Origin: Vibrio aquaticus
Lineage (GTDB): Bacteria > Pseudomonadota > Gammaproteobacteria > Enterobacterales > Vibrionaceae
Direction of reading: 5' to 3'
Assembly (NCBI RefSeq): GCF_003970385.1
Contig: NZ_RXZH01000002.1
Span: 124,001 to 188,000, forward strand
DNA length: 64,000 nucleotides
The notes under the pieces: generated by a model
What the model saw: the letters and a program-made list of their open reading frames with translations, nothing else
Databases searched by the model: none
Told to the model about the DNA's origin: nothing
In this document: in pieces, positions 9,107 to 18,900 of the stretch
Position numbering within the stretch: the first letter of the stretch is position 1
Layout of the letters: each line of letters begins with the position of its first letter
Translations under genes and position numbers: made by a program

Positions 9107-9526
9107 ATGAAGAAGTCTCGAATCTTTCTCACTTCAGGGGTGCTTGTTGCAAGTTGCTCAGTGTTTGCTGCAGATGAGCCTCAGAAAACCGATATCTCAG
9201 TTGGTATGGCCGTGGATCAAGGCCTAAGCGCTGTGGTTGAGCTAGACAATACCTATCGTTTTACTGTTGGTAATGATGGCGGCGCGTTTGATTACATTCT
9301 GAAACGTGGTTCTTTTGACGAGAATACACCGGTTTCATGGTATGTCGGTGTTGGCGGTTGGAGTGAATGGGACCACAAAGAGTTTGGTGCTCGCGTTCCG
9401 CTTGGTTTGAAATGGGACATTAGCCAAGGTTGGGAGATGTATGGCCAGATTCATCCTGAACTGAACCTCTATTCGGGCCCAGAGTTACAAATTGGCGGTG
9501 CACTGGGTGTGAAGTACACATTCTAA
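9107..9526 (+). CDS. Exported protein of unknown function, possible small beta-barrel
   Basis: 139 residues with a clear signal peptide (KKSRIFLTSGVLVASCSVFA, cleavage after VFA near residue 21). The mature part alternates polar and aromatic residues in short strands (SWYVGVGGWSEW, WEMYGQIHPEL, QIGGALGVKYTF) and ends in Phe, as many outer-membrane barrels do. It is short for a full barrel: perhaps 6-8 strands. I do not recognise the family. It stands alone between ptsG and a convergent gene that also looks like an outer-membrane barrel. Confidence 0.7.
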   Translation: MKKSRIFLTSGVLVASCSVFAADEPQKTDISVGMAVDQGLSAVVELDNTYRFTVGNDGGAFDYILKRGSFDENTPVSWYVGVGGWSEWDHKEFGARVPLGLKWDISQGWEMYGQIHPELNLYSGPELQIGGALGVKYTF

Positions 9527-9542
9527 TACCGTGTAGTGTGAA

Positions 9543-9570
9543 CGGAGAGCCTAACTTATAAGGTTCTCCG
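9543..9570. terminator. Hairpin between convergent genes
   Basis: CGGAGAGCCT and AGGTTCTCCG form an imperfect 10-base stem. No T run follows, so termination is only a possibility. Confidence 0.35.
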
Positions 9571-9592
9571 AGATCCACATTCAATGTGTGGG

Positions 9593-10186
9593 CTAAAATG
9601 ACCAGGTTAAGCCTATGTTGGCTGAAAACTGATTCATCCAGTCAGTTTTAAACTTGATCACACACGATTCGTTGCCCGTTGTTGGTAAGTTACAGACCCC
9701 GCTAGTGTCGTTATCGACAACGGTACCCAGCCATCTCAATTGAGTATTCAGTGCAAGTTCATCCGTAAATTGATATTCGAAACCACCGAAGATACTGGCG
9801 GAGAAGCCAAGCTCATCTTTGACCCAATCGGCGTCGATATACGAAGCGCCTAAACCCACACCTAAGTATGAAGACCATTTGTCTTGAACAGGGTAGTAAA
9901 TACTGCTCTGTAAATGTAGGTAGTGAATAGATGAGTCTGCATTGACGTTTTCAACTTGTGAGTTTTGGTTCGCGTAGAACACACCAATTCGCCCTTTATC
10001 CAGATCCGTTTCTAGAGAGAGGGCGTAGCTCTCGGAGCCTTCTAGGTCGAGTTCATTCTGATTTTGATCTTCAACGCTCCCTCCAAAGGTGTAACCCAGC
10101 CAAGGAGAAAGGTGAATTTCTGCATGAGCAGTGGTGCTTAAGCTGAATATCGCTAGGGACAAGAGTAGTCGAAAGTCGGTTTTCAT
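9593..10186 (-). CDS. Outer-membrane beta-barrel protein, unassigned
   Basis: 197 residues from the Met at 10186, which gives a signal peptide KTDFRLLLSLAIFSLSTTAHA with an AHA cleavage site. A longer frame to 10237 would put that signal internally, so I reject it. Mature strands such as LSPWLGYTFGGSVE, YALSLETDL, GRIGVFYANQN, WSSYLGVGLGASYID, SIFGGFEYQF and a final IGLTWSF suggest an eight-stranded OmpA/OmpW-like barrel. A loop contains two cysteines (SGVCNLPTTGNESCVI). Function unknown. Confidence 0.75.
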   Translation of the reverse strand: MKTDFRLLLSLAIFSLSTTAHAEIHLSPWLGYTFGGSVEDQNQNELDLEGSESYALSLETDLDKGRIGVFYANQNSQVENVNADSSIHYLHLQSSIYYPVQDKWSSYLGVGLGASYIDADWVKDELGFSASIFGGFEYQFTDELALNTQLRWLGTVVDNDTSGVCNLPTTGNESCVIKFKTDWMNQFSANIGLTWSF

Positions 10187-10263
10187 TTTTAGGCCTTTTT
10201 GGTCTAGGTAGAAATCTAAGTGTGACGCTAACGCCATAATTCCGCACGAAAAATACGTATTTA

Positions 10264-10292
10264 TTGAAGATACTTCACACTGATGTTATTAC
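10264..10292 (+). promoter_or_regulatory. Candidate promoter for the ynhF-like gene
   Basis: TTGAAG (10264-10269), a 17-base spacer, then TATTAC (10287-10292), 26 bases before the small gene. A small palindrome TGAAG-ATA-CTTCA overlaps the -35 element. Confidence 0.4.
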
Positions 10293-10317
10293 TTTGTTAC
10301 ACAATAAGGAGGTGTCT

Positions 10318-10410
10318 ATGGAACACGATCTAAAATATGCCCTACTGATCACTGCAGCTGCATTCGCGGTTATTATTGGTTATGGTCTAATCGCCATCAT
10401 GACGGCGTAG
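10318..10410 (+). CDS. ynhF: YnhF-family small membrane protein
   Basis: A 30-codon gene: ATG 10318, stop TAG 10408-10410. It has a near-perfect Shine-Dalgarno AAGGAGGTG at 10307-10315. The peptide begins MEHDLKYALLITAA and is a single hydrophobic helix (about residues 8-28). It matches my memory of E. coli YnhF (29 residues) at the DLK near the start, the T of the middle, and the GL-A near the end. YnhF is a small inner-membrane protein of unsettled function. Only 7 bases separate it from the downstream patatin-like gene, which lacks its own strong ribosome site, so coupled translation is likely. Confidence 0.8.
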   Translation: MEHDLKYALLITAAAFAVIIGYGLIAIMTA

Positions 10411-10417
10411 GCTCACC

Positions 10418-11566
10418 ATGAACAATCGCGGTGTTGTGACAAATACCGCTGTACAGCTAGATGTCGATCGACTGAAAAAGTACACCGGCGGTAAAAATGC
10501 ATTGGTTGCCCAAGGCGGCGGCCAACGAGGTATTTTTACTTCTGGTGTTCTTGATGCTTTCCTACTTTCCAACTTTGACCCTTTTCACACGTTTTATGGT
10601 ACCTCAGCAGGTGCCATGAATTTATGTGCCTTTCTCTGTCGCCAGAATGGCATCGGCCGCTCGTTTATTTTGGATTTAACCACCGACCCTGAGTTTTTTA
10701 ATTTATTCCGTTATATTCGCCGCAAGCAATATTTAGGTCTTGATTGGGCATTGGATAAAATTTGTGACTTTCCCTATCGTTTAGATATCGATATGGGCCG
10801 AAGAGTATTAGCTGATCGTAATGCGTATGCCGCCGTCACGGACACCAACAGGCTTTTTGATCATTACTTACCCATGCTCCAAGATGATTGGCGGAAGGTG
10901 CTATTGGCGACGTGTGCGATTCCTCGCTTGTATCACCAGCCCGTTTCTTTCCCACACGGGGAGTATGTCGATGGCGGCGTCTCAGCGTCTATCCCAGTGC
11001 AAGAGGCGTGGCGAAAAGAAGCACGCTGTATTGTGGTGATTCGAACTGAGGGGGAAGATCTCGTTACAGAGACGCAGCAGAGCGCTCAAGAACCTTCAGT
11101 TGAATGGTTTAGAGATTCAATGAATGTGATTCAAGGCCATTGGCAAGATAAGCTCGAACAGTGGAAGCAAGATTGGGGCAGTTTCTTCAATGATCAGGTA
11201 CAAAAGTCTCGCACTGAAAAGTTGGATCAAAGCCACTTAGAGCTTTTGAACGGTGGACGCTGGTTGTTTGGCGCGGATGATATTTATCGGCTAAGCCACT
11301 TGATCGGTGACAAATTCGATTCAGGTCTCGCCGATATGTTGATGGTGCATTACCAAACCTATTCATTGACTCAAGACTTTTTACAATCCCCGCCAGATGA
11401 CTGCTTTGTTATTCAAATTAAGCCTCAAGAGCCATTAAAGGCGAGCTCATTGATGAGTGAAAGGGAGGACTTGTTGCATGACTATCAGGTGGGATTAGAC
11501 GCCGGGTTCCGTTTTGTTGAAGCGTTCTCACCGTGTCTTTATAAGCCGATGCCAGTCATGAAATAA
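10418..11566 (+). CDS. Patatin-like phospholipase, YjjU type
   Basis: 382 residues of the bacterial patatin fold. The oxyanion-hole motif GGGQRGIFTSGVLDAF is near residues 28-43, the nucleophile Ser is in GTSAGAMN (GxSxG), and the catalytic Asp is in YVDGGVSASIPV (DGG). The middle and C-terminal regions resemble E. coli YjjU, a predicted patatin-like hydrolase. No signal peptide is seen, so it should act in the cytoplasm or at the inner membrane on lipid esters; the substrate is unknown. It starts 7 bases after the ynhF-like micro-gene with no obvious Shine-Dalgarno. Confidence 0.88.
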   Translation: MNNRGVVTNTAVQLDVDRLKKYTGGKNALVAQGGGQRGIFTSGVLDAFLLSNFDPFHTFYGTSAGAMNLCAFLCRQNGIGRSFILDLTTDPEFFNLFRYIRRKQYLGLDWALDKICDFPYRLDIDMGRRVLADRNAYAAVTDTNRLFDHYLPMLQDDWRKVLLATCAIPRLYHQPVSFPHGEYVDGGVSASIPVQEAWRKEARCIVVIRTEGEDLVTETQQSAQEPSVEWFRDSMNVIQGHWQDKLEQWKQDWGSFFNDQVQKSRTEKLDQSHLELLNGGRWLFGADDIYRLSHLIGDKFDSGLADMLMVHYQTYSLTQDFLQSPPDDCFVIQIKPQEPLKASSLMSEREDLLHDYQVGLDAGFRFVEAFSPCLYKPMPVMK

Positions 11567-11605
11567 TCCCGTGCCCATATCATAGGTATGAACACGGGAG
11601 AGCCG

Positions 11606-13048
11606 TTACGCCGCTACGATGCGCATACAATTGGTTGAGCCAACCACGTCCATGATGTCTCCTTGGGTGATGATCACCAGGTCGCCTTTATGAATCAGAC
11701 CACGCTCTCTAAGTGCTGCTACAGCCGATTGCGCGGTTTCCAAACCTGTATCACTGTTATCTTCAAAGTAGACCGGCGTAACGCCACGATATAACGCGGA
11801 CAGGTTCAACGTTCGTTCATTTGGAGAAAGAGCAAAAATCGGTAATCCCGAGCTTAAACGCGACATCATAAGTGCGGTTCGCCCCGATTCCGTTAGGGTG
11901 ACGATGCCCTTAATGCCTCTCATGTGGTTGGCAGCAAACATCGTTGACATCGCAATGGTCTCTTCACCAGACTCAAACACCGACTCCATTCGGTAGGTTG
12001 AGCGGTTAACCGAAGACATTTTCTCTGCGCCGACACACACTTCTGCCATTGAACGCACGGTTTCCAGTGGGTATTTACCTGCTGCGGTTTCACCCGATAG
12101 CATTACCGCATCGGTACCGTCTAATACGGCATTTGCCACGTCCATCACTTCGGCACGAGTCGGCATCGGATTTTCCATCATCGATTCCATCATTTGAGTC
12201 GCGGTAATGACGGTACGGTTGAGCTTGCGTGCACGGCGAATGAGCTGCTTTTGTACACCGATCAACTCCGGGTCACCAATTTCCACCCCTAAGTCACCAC
12301 GCGCGACCATCACGGCATCAGATGCTAAGATGATGTCATCGATGCTTTCTTCGGTTTCGACCGTTTCTGCACGCTCTACCTTGGCAACCAAACGTGTTTG
12401 AAGACCAGCATCGGTCGCGAGCCTTCGTGCATACTTCATATCTTCGCCATTTCTAGGAAACGAAACGGCTAGGTAGTCGACTTTGATCTCCGCGGCGAGC
12501 TTGATGTCGTTCTTATCTTTTTCAGTCAGAGCCTCTGCTGATAGACCGCCGCCCTTTTTATTAATGCCTTTATTGTTTGAGAGTGCGCCGCCAATCGTCA
12601 CTTTGGTCCGAACTTGGGTCCCTTTGACTGCGGTCACTTGTAATTGCACTCGACCATCATCAAGAAGAAGAATGTCACCGGTCGAAACGTCATTTGGCAG
12701 CTCTTTATAATCCAGACCGACGGCGTCTTTGTTACCTTGTCCAGCGGGTAGGGCGCTATCTAACGTGAAAATATCTCCTACGTTGAGGTGCACTTTACCA
12801 TCTGCAAATGTTGAGACTCGAATCTTAGGGCCTTGTAAGTCACCTAAAATGGCCACGTGAGTGCCAAGCTTAGCGGCGATATTCCTGACACGAGTTGCTC
12901 GTTCACGGTGATCGTCTGCATTGCCATGAGAGAAGTTCATTCTGACGACATTGACACCTGCTTCTAAAATCGCTTCAAGCACGCCAGGGGTATCGGTCGA
13001 GGGGCCAAGAGTAGAGACAATTTTTGTTCTTCTTTGGATTGAGGTCAT
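11606..13048 (-). CDS. pyk: Pyruvate kinase (PykA-like, type II)
   Basis: 480 residues converting PEP and ADP to pyruvate and ATP. Visible motifs are [13 protein letters not shown] at the start, [17 protein letters not shown], the substrate/Mg region [22 protein letters not shown], and [43 protein letters not shown]. The sequence follows E. coli PykA (AMP-activated isozyme) more closely than PykF, e.g. [27 protein letters not shown]. It is transcribed divergently from mlc, which links glycolytic flux and PTS control in one locus. Confidence 0.95.
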   Translation of the reverse strand: MTSIQRRTKIVSTLGPSTDTPGVLEAILEAGVNVVRMNFSHGNADDHRERATRVRNIAAKLGTHVAILGDLQGPKIRVSTFADGKVHLNVGDIFTLDSALPAGQGNKDAVGLDYKELPNDVSTGDILLLDDGRVQLQVTAVKGTQVRTKVTIGGALSNNKGINKKGGGLSAEALTEKDKNDIKLAAEIKVDYLAVSFPRNGEDMKYARRLATDAGLQTRLVAKVERAETVETEESIDDIILASDAVMVARGDLGVEIGDPELIGVQKQLIRRARKLNRTVITATQMMESMMENPMPTRAEVMDVANAVLDGTDAVMLSGETAAGKYPLETVRSMAEVCVGAEKMSSVNRSTYRMESVFESGEETIAMSTMFAANHMRGIKGIVTLTESGRTALMMSRLSSGLPIFALSPNERTLNLSALYRGVTPVYFEDNSDTGLETAQSAVAALRERGLIHKGDLVIITQGDIMDVVGSTNCMRIVAA

Positions 13049-13373
13049 TCGGATCTCCTTGATCAGATTCTGCTGCTAAAGGCAAAGGGGCAGCGTATCG
13101 GGGTTAGTTCCATCACTAGGGCGCTTGTTAAGTATATACCTGAGCCAAATAAGCGTTATAGATTGCGCAATTTCTCTATTTGAAAGGTGATGTTGGACAT
13201 ATTTATTAATGCAAAAAAATAGCGATATAAATGTGATAAAACTTTCGCTATTTGATTAGGTACACAAAGAATTATGTTTATACGTGACACTTGTCACGGC
13301 AATCCATCAAAGCTCTTCACAATTACTTCGCAAAGTAAAAAAATTAGCAGGTTGTTGATATTCGGAGTGCTCT
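13049..13373. other. pyk-mlc divergent regulatory region
   Basis: A 325-base gap with no gene. It contains an inverted repeat AAATAGCGA (13217-13225) / TCGCTATTT (13245-13253). On the minus strand the second arm runs on into TTTTTTT, so it could act as an attenuator in a long pyk leader, or as paired operator half-sites. A CRP-like palindrome lies at 13283-13298. Confidence 0.45.
13283..13298. promoter_or_regulatory. CRP-like site upstream of mlc
   Basis: CGTGA-CACTTG-TCACG: both GTGA/TCAC half-sites with the correct 6-base spacer and perfect symmetry except the core. It is 76-91 bases upstream of mlc. CRP control of mlc is known in E. coli. Confidence 0.5.
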
Positions 13374-14591
13374 ATGTACATGGCTCAACCTGGCCATATT
13401 GATCATATCAAGCAGGTCAATGCTGGCCGTGTATATAAACTCATTGATCAAAAAGGCCCTATTTCTCGCATTGATCTCTCGAAGCAGAGTGAACTTGCGC
13501 CTGCGAGTATTACTAAAATTACTCGCGAGCTAATTGAAGCACACCTCATTCATGAGACGACCGTCCAAGAAGCGACCACTCGTGGCCGTCCTGCTGTTGG
13601 TCTACAGGTCAACAATGAAGGTTGGCAATTTCTTTCGATGCGATTAGGACGAGGCTATTTAACCATTGCATTACATGAGTTAGGTGGCGATGTTCTGATC
13701 GATACTAAAATCGATATTCATGAAGTGGACCAAGACGATGTGCTTGCTCGTTTACTGCATGAGATTGATGAGTTTTTCCAAAGCTATTCAGAGCAGCTTG
13801 ATCGTGTGACCAGTATTGCCATCACGCTACCTGGCTTGGTGAATTCTGAGCAAGGTGTTGTGCTGCAAATGCCTCACTATAATGTGGAAAACTTGCCGCT
13901 TGGTCCTGAAATTTACAAAGCGACAGGCTTGCCAGTATTCATTGCCAATGATACGCGAGCATGGGCACTGGCCGAGAAGTTGTTTGGCCATTCTCAAGAG
14001 AACGAGAACTCAGTACTGATTTCTATTCACCATGGCTTGGGTGCCGGTATTGTACTTGATGGACGTGTACTGCAAGGTCGCCACGGCAATATTGGTGAAT
14101 TAGGTCATATTCAAATCGATCCTCAAGGCAAACAGTGCCACTGTGGTAACCGCGGATGCCTAGAAACGGTCGCAAGTTCTCAAGCGATTCGTGCGGAAGT
14201 CGCAGAGCGCCTGGCTAACGGTGAGGCTTCTTCTTTAACTGAGATTGAAGAGATATCTATCGAAGATATCTGTGAAGCGGCGGCAAATGGTGATCCACTG
14301 GCTGTGGATGTTATTGAAAAGCTTGGTCGCTATTTAGGTTCAGCCATTGCGATTGTGATTAACCTGTTTAATCCTGAAAAGGTCCTGATAGGTGGGGCGA
14401 TCAACCAAGCGAAAGAGGTTCTCTACCCAGCTATTCAAACCTGTATCGAAGAGCAGAGCTTACCAGTCTATCACCAAGACTTAGAGTTAGTTGAATCGCG
14501 TTTTTACAAGCAAGCGACCATGCCGGGAGCCGCACTGATTAAGCAAGCTCTGTACGATGGCCTATTATTGATGAAGGTTATCGAAGGCTAA
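13374..14591 (+). CDS. mlc: ROK-family sugar-metabolism repressor Mlc
   Basis: 405 residues. The N-terminal winged helix-turn-helix (about residues 15-75: AGRVYKLIDQKGPISRIDLSKQSELAPASITKITRE) is followed by a ROK domain. That domain carries the zinc-binding GHIQIDPQGKQCHCGNRGCLE signature (about 243-263). It is far closer to E. coli Mlc than to NagC in the PGHIDxIKQxNAGxVY start. Mlc represses ptsG, ptsHI and manXYZ, and is inactivated by binding to unphosphorylated PtsG at the membrane. ptsG is 6 kb upstream. ATG 13374 is favoured over ATG 13380 because GGAG ends 6 bases before it. Confidence 0.93.
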   Translation: MYMAQPGHIDHIKQVNAGRVYKLIDQKGPISRIDLSKQSELAPASITKITRELIEAHLIHETTVQEATTRGRPAVGLQVNNEGWQFLSMRLGRGYLTIALHELGGDVLIDTKIDIHEVDQDDVLARLLHEIDEFFQSYSEQLDRVTSIAITLPGLVNSEQGVVLQMPHYNVENLPLGPEIYKATGLPVFIANDTRAWALAEKLFGHSQENENSVLISIHHGLGAGIVLDGRVLQGRHGNIGELGHIQIDPQGKQCHCGNRGCLETVASSQAIRAEVAERLANGEASSLTEIEEISIEDICEAAANGDPLAVDVIEKLGRYLGSAIAIVINLFNPEKVLIGGAINQAKEVLYPAIQTCIEEQSLPVYHQDLELVESRFYKQATMPGAALIKQALYDGLLLMKVIEG

Positions 14592-14630
14592 GTTGTTTTT
14601 ATTTTAACGCCATACTGTTAAAAATATTTT

Positions 14631-14669
14631 AAACCCATATAATCTGAAAGATATATGGGTTTATTTTTG
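14631..14669 (+). terminator. Terminator after mlc
   Basis: AAACCCATAT (14631-14640) and ATATGGGTTT (14653-14662) form a 10-base stem followed by ATTTTTGTTTTA. Confidence 0.75.
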
Positions 14670-14723
14670 TTTTAGTCTTACGATAGACTATTTTTACATT
14701 ATCCACGTTAGGCGAGAAGTAGT

Positions 14724-15671
14724 ATGTCTGGAGTTTTAAATACCGTTGATCAGCGAACAAACCTAGTTGGTGAAAACCGCTTGGAGCTACTGCTATTCAG
14801 CTTGAACAGCAGACAAATCTTTGCCATCAATGTTTTCAAAGTTCGTGAAGTGATTAAGGTTCCACCACTCACTAAGCTGCCAGGATCTCACCATCATATT
14901 ACCGGTGTTGCGTCATTGCGTGGCGTATCTGTCCCTGTGATTGACTTGCGTGCAGCGATTGGTTTTCCGCCATCGCGTTTGGAAAATCAAGAAGAGAACC
15001 TCATCATTACGGAATATAACCGTACGGTGCAAGGTTTCTTGGTTGGTCAGGTGCGTAATATTGTTAATACTGCGTGGACAGAGATTCAGCCGCCACCGAA
15101 AACGGCCGGTCGTGCAAACTACTTGACCGCGATTACTCATGTGAAGGACGGCGAAGGCCTCAATATTGTTGAAATCATTGATGTTGAGAAAGTACTTGCT
15201 CAGATCATTGATTACGATATCTCAATTTCAGAAGGGGTTCTGGATGAAGATTTGTCGACGCAAATGGTGGGCCGTAACGTTCTGATCGTGGACGACTCTT
15301 CAACCGCCCGCTCTCAAGTTCGTGGCACGCTTTCTCAGCTTGGCTTAAACATTATTGAGTGTCGTGATGGCCTAGAGGCTTTGAGACTGCTTAAAGGCTG
15401 GTGTGAAGAGGGTAAGAATGTGACCGAAGAACTTCTGCTCATGATCACTGATGCAGAAATGCCTGAAATGGATGGTTATAAGCTGACGTATGAGATCCGT
15501 AATGATCCTCGAATGAAAGACCTTTATATCACGTTGAACACATCACTGAGTGGCAGCTTCAACGATGCGATGGTTAAAAAAGTAGGCTGTGATCGCTTTA
15601 TTTCTAAGTTCCAGCCAGACCTGCTGGTGGAAGTCGCCCAAGATCGCTTACGCCAAGTGTTAAATAAATAG
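14724..15671 (+). CDS. cheV: Chemotaxis coupling protein CheV
   Basis: 315 residues. The CheW-like coupling domain (about 15-160) contains LLLFSLNSRQIFAINVFKVREV and GVASLRGVSVPVIDLRAAIGF. A receiver domain follows (about 188-312), with the acidic pair in LIVDDSST, the phospho-Asp in MITDAEMPEMDGY, and a Lys in FISKFQPD. CheV couples receptors to CheA and is thought to tune adaptation through its own phosphorylation. It is monocistronic here, between the mlc terminator and its own. A chemoreceptor gene lies 36 kb away in the window. Confidence 0.94.
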   Translation: MSGVLNTVDQRTNLVGENRLELLLFSLNSRQIFAINVFKVREVIKVPPLTKLPGSHHHITGVASLRGVSVPVIDLRAAIGFPPSRLENQEENLIITEYNRTVQGFLVGQVRNIVNTAWTEIQPPPKTAGRANYLTAITHVKDGEGLNIVEIIDVEKVLAQIIDYDISISEGVLDEDLSTQMVGRNVLIVDDSSTARSQVRGTLSQLGLNIIECRDGLEALRLLKGWCEEGKNVTEELLLMITDAEMPEMDGYKLTYEIRNDPRMKDLYITLNTSLSGSFNDAMVKKVGCDRFISKFQPDLLVEVAQDRLRQVLNK

Positions 15672-15917
15672 AATGGCCTTCTATTTATAGTAATTGACCG
15701 ATAAATCTGTGAATGCTATGTTTTTGATATCATTTTGTTAAGCAAGATGATGAAACTATCAAAATACGACTTTTCGCCAGACTTTTATAGGTAGTTCTTA
15801 TTAATGATATGGTTAACTTCTAAGGTTGTGATGACCTTATCTATGTTGCTATATAGGGAATATAAGAAAAGAAGTATGGAAGCTGAAGACAAATTCTAGT
15901 TTGTCAAAGTAACTCAG
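15672..15917. other. cheV downstream gap with a bulged hairpin
   Basis: No gene is apparent. TTTTGATA (15722-15729) pairs with TATCAAAA (15757-15764) and inner TCAT with ATGA, forming a bulged hairpin without a T run. It could be the 3' part of the cheV message or a remnant of a small RNA; nothing decides. Confidence 0.3.
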
Positions 15918-15941
15918 AAGGGAGCAATAGCTCCCTTTTTC
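15918..15941 (+). terminator. Terminator downstream of cheV
   Basis: AAGGGAGC, loop AATA, GCTCCCTT then TTTC. The stem has complementary A and T flanks, so it may also stop transcription from dnaE2 on the other strand. Confidence 0.8.
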
Positions 15942-15974
15942 TTTGGCTGAAATCTACTCCGATCTACCCAAAAA

Positions 15975-18900
15975 TTAATGAAAATCTCGTGATTTATTGC
16001 TGAGCGCCGGTAGCTTATCGGTCATATCAATTAAGCGCCCGGCAATAACATGATGCACCTCGCCTTCTTTTTCTAATATGCCTTTCACTTGTAAGATCTT
16101 AGCGGTCAAATAGGCTGACTTCTGAGCTCTAGCGGTGGCTTTCCAAACGACAACGTTAATGTTTCCTGTATCGTCCTCTAAAGTGAAAAAAGTCACACCG
16201 GCCGCGGTTCCGGGTGATTGCTTTCCGGTCACTACACCTGTCACTGTGACCAAAGATTGGTTGTCTCTCTCTTTCAACTCACGCATTCGCGTAAATCGCC
16301 CTAGTACACCGGCTTCATCAAGCAGCGTAATTGGATGCTTGGCAAGAGACAGCCCAGTCGCAGCATAGTCTTCAAGTAAGGTTTGACTGTCTGAAGGGGC
16401 GCAACCAATGGCTTTCTCATCTTCTAAGCTTTGAAATAAAGGCAAGTCAGACAGCGAGTCCATCATCGCCCAACGTGTTTGGTAGCGGTTAGCACTTAAT
16501 GTCTGCATGGCATTCGCGGATGCGAGTAGTTCGACATCTCGACGGTTCAAACCAATGTGCTTGAGCTGGCCAGTATGCGTAAACCCTTTCGACCCTCTGG
16601 CGTGAATCAGTTGTTTAGCGCTTTGTTGGCTAAAGCCTTTGATTTGGCGTAGTCCCAATCGAATTGCCCATTGTCCATTTGTTTGCACCATTTTGTGGTC
16701 ATACTGCGATGCATTGACGCAGATAGGTAGAATCACCACATGATGGCGTTGTGCGTCTTGTACGAGCTGAGAGGCACTGTAAAAGCCCATCGGCAAGCTA
16801 TTGAGTAGTGATGTATAGAACGCGTGAGGGTAGTAATACTTCAGCCAAGCCGAGCAGTACGCTAGAACGGCGAATGAAGCGGAATGACTTTCCGGAAAGC
16901 CATATTCTCCAAACCCTAGAATTTGGTCAAAGATACGTTCGGCAAAGTCGAGTTCGTACCCTCGGCTGAGCATGCCGTCGATGAGCTTGGTTTTAAACTT
17001 AACCAAATCGCCGTTTTTCTTCCAAGCTGCCATTGCTCGGCGTAATTGGTCGGCTTCACCACCACTGAAACCGGCTGCCACCATAGCAATTTTGATGACC
17101 TGCTCCTGAAAAATCGGCACGCCTAAGGTGCGTTCTAACACGGAGCGAACTTCCGGTGATGGATAGTCAATGTGCTCTTCACCGTTACGACGTTTGAGGA
17201 AAGGGTGAACCATATCGCCTTGAATTGGCCCCGGCCTCACAATCGCAATCTGAATCACAAGGTCGTAATAAGTGGCGGGTTTGAGTCTTGGTAACATACT
17301 CATCTGAGCCCGAGACTCGATTTGGAATACTCCAACCGTATAGGCTTTTTGGATCATGTTATACACGTTAGCATCGTCTTGACGGCGAGTAATATCAGCG
17401 ATGCCAAGCGAGTGGTGGTGGTTTTTTTTGACCAGATCGAAACATTTTCGAATTGCGGTCAGCATCCCCAGAGCCAAGACATCCACCTTGAGCAGCTTGA
17501 GCGATTCCAAGTCGTCTTTGTCCCATTGAATAACTGTACGGTCAGCCATAGAAGCATTCTCGACAGGCACAAGTTCGTACAAAGGGCCGGCAGCGATGAT
17601 AAAGCCACCAACATGCTGTGAGAGGTGGCGAGGGAAGCCTAAGACTTCGTTGACCAGCGTAATGAATTGTTCGCCTTTGAGCGAGTCCGGTTGTAGGCCC
17701 AATTCAACGATTTGTGCTTGCCAGCCTTGAGCTCGATCTCGTCGATTGACGTTCTTAATGAAGTAATCCAGTTGGCTTTCTTCAATGCCTAGCGCTTTAC
17801 CCACATCTCGCACGGCACTTTTAAAACGATAAGAGATGACCGTCGCTGCCAGTGCTGCGCGCTCACGACCATATTTTTGATAGATATACTGGATGACTTC
17901 TTCACGGCGTTCATGCTCAAAGTCGACGTCAATATCTGGCGGCTCATCTCGCTCTTTACTGATGAAACGCTCAAACAGCACCGAGATTTGTCTTGGATCG
18001 ACGGAGGTGATTTCTAAGCAGTAACACACGACAGAGTTCGCCGCAGAGCCTCGACCTTGATAGAGGATGTGATTGCGCTTGGCAAACATTACGATGTCGT
18101 GAATGGTCAAGAAGTAAAACGGATAGTTTAATTCCTCGATTAACCTGAGCTCTTTGTTGATGGTCTCTTGGATGTCGTCCGGCACACCTTCTGGAAATCG
18201 TAGGCGTTTGCCGTGTTCGACCAGTGCTTGTAGATAACTCATTGGCGTGTGCCCATCAGGGACAAGTTCACTGGGGTATTCATATTGAAGATCGCTCAAA
18301 CAGAACTGACAACGTTTCGCAATGCTCACGCTTTCTTCGAGCCACTCTGCTTTAAACAGTTTGGCTAATTTTTCTTGGCTACGCAGGCTACGCTCACCGT
18401 TAGTAAGCAGTTGCTCACCTAAGTCATGTACGCAGCAACCGTGTTTGATTGCACTCAATGTATGCTGAAGAGGCAAACGAGCTGCGGTGTGCATTAACAC
18501 CCCACCACAAGCCGTGATGGGTAGGTTGAGCTCGTTAGCAAGCCGTTGGCAATAATCAAGATACTGTTTGTCATCTGAGGATAAGTGACGCTGTATACCA
18601 AGCCATAGTCGGTGCTGGTGGTGTTGTGTTAGCCAGTGCCCCCATTTGTCATCGCTGCTCTGGTTGCACGGAAGCCAAATCATTAAGCAGTGACGAACGG
18701 ACATTAAATCCCATTCTGACAGCTGGTACTGGCCTTTCTCAGAGCGCCTTCTTGCGTTGGTAATGATTCGGCAAAGTTCGGCGTAAGCTTCGCGATTAGG
18801 GCAAAGCAACACCACTTGGCACTCGTCGTTTAACCAAAACATACTGCCAATGATTAACTGAATATTGAGTTGGTGGGATTTGATCGCGCTATAGGCTCTG

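Noticed and set aside
11568..11598. CCCGTG...CACGGG pairing between the patatin-like gene and pyk
   Set aside because: Stem is interrupted and lacks a T run on either strand; too weak to call a terminator.
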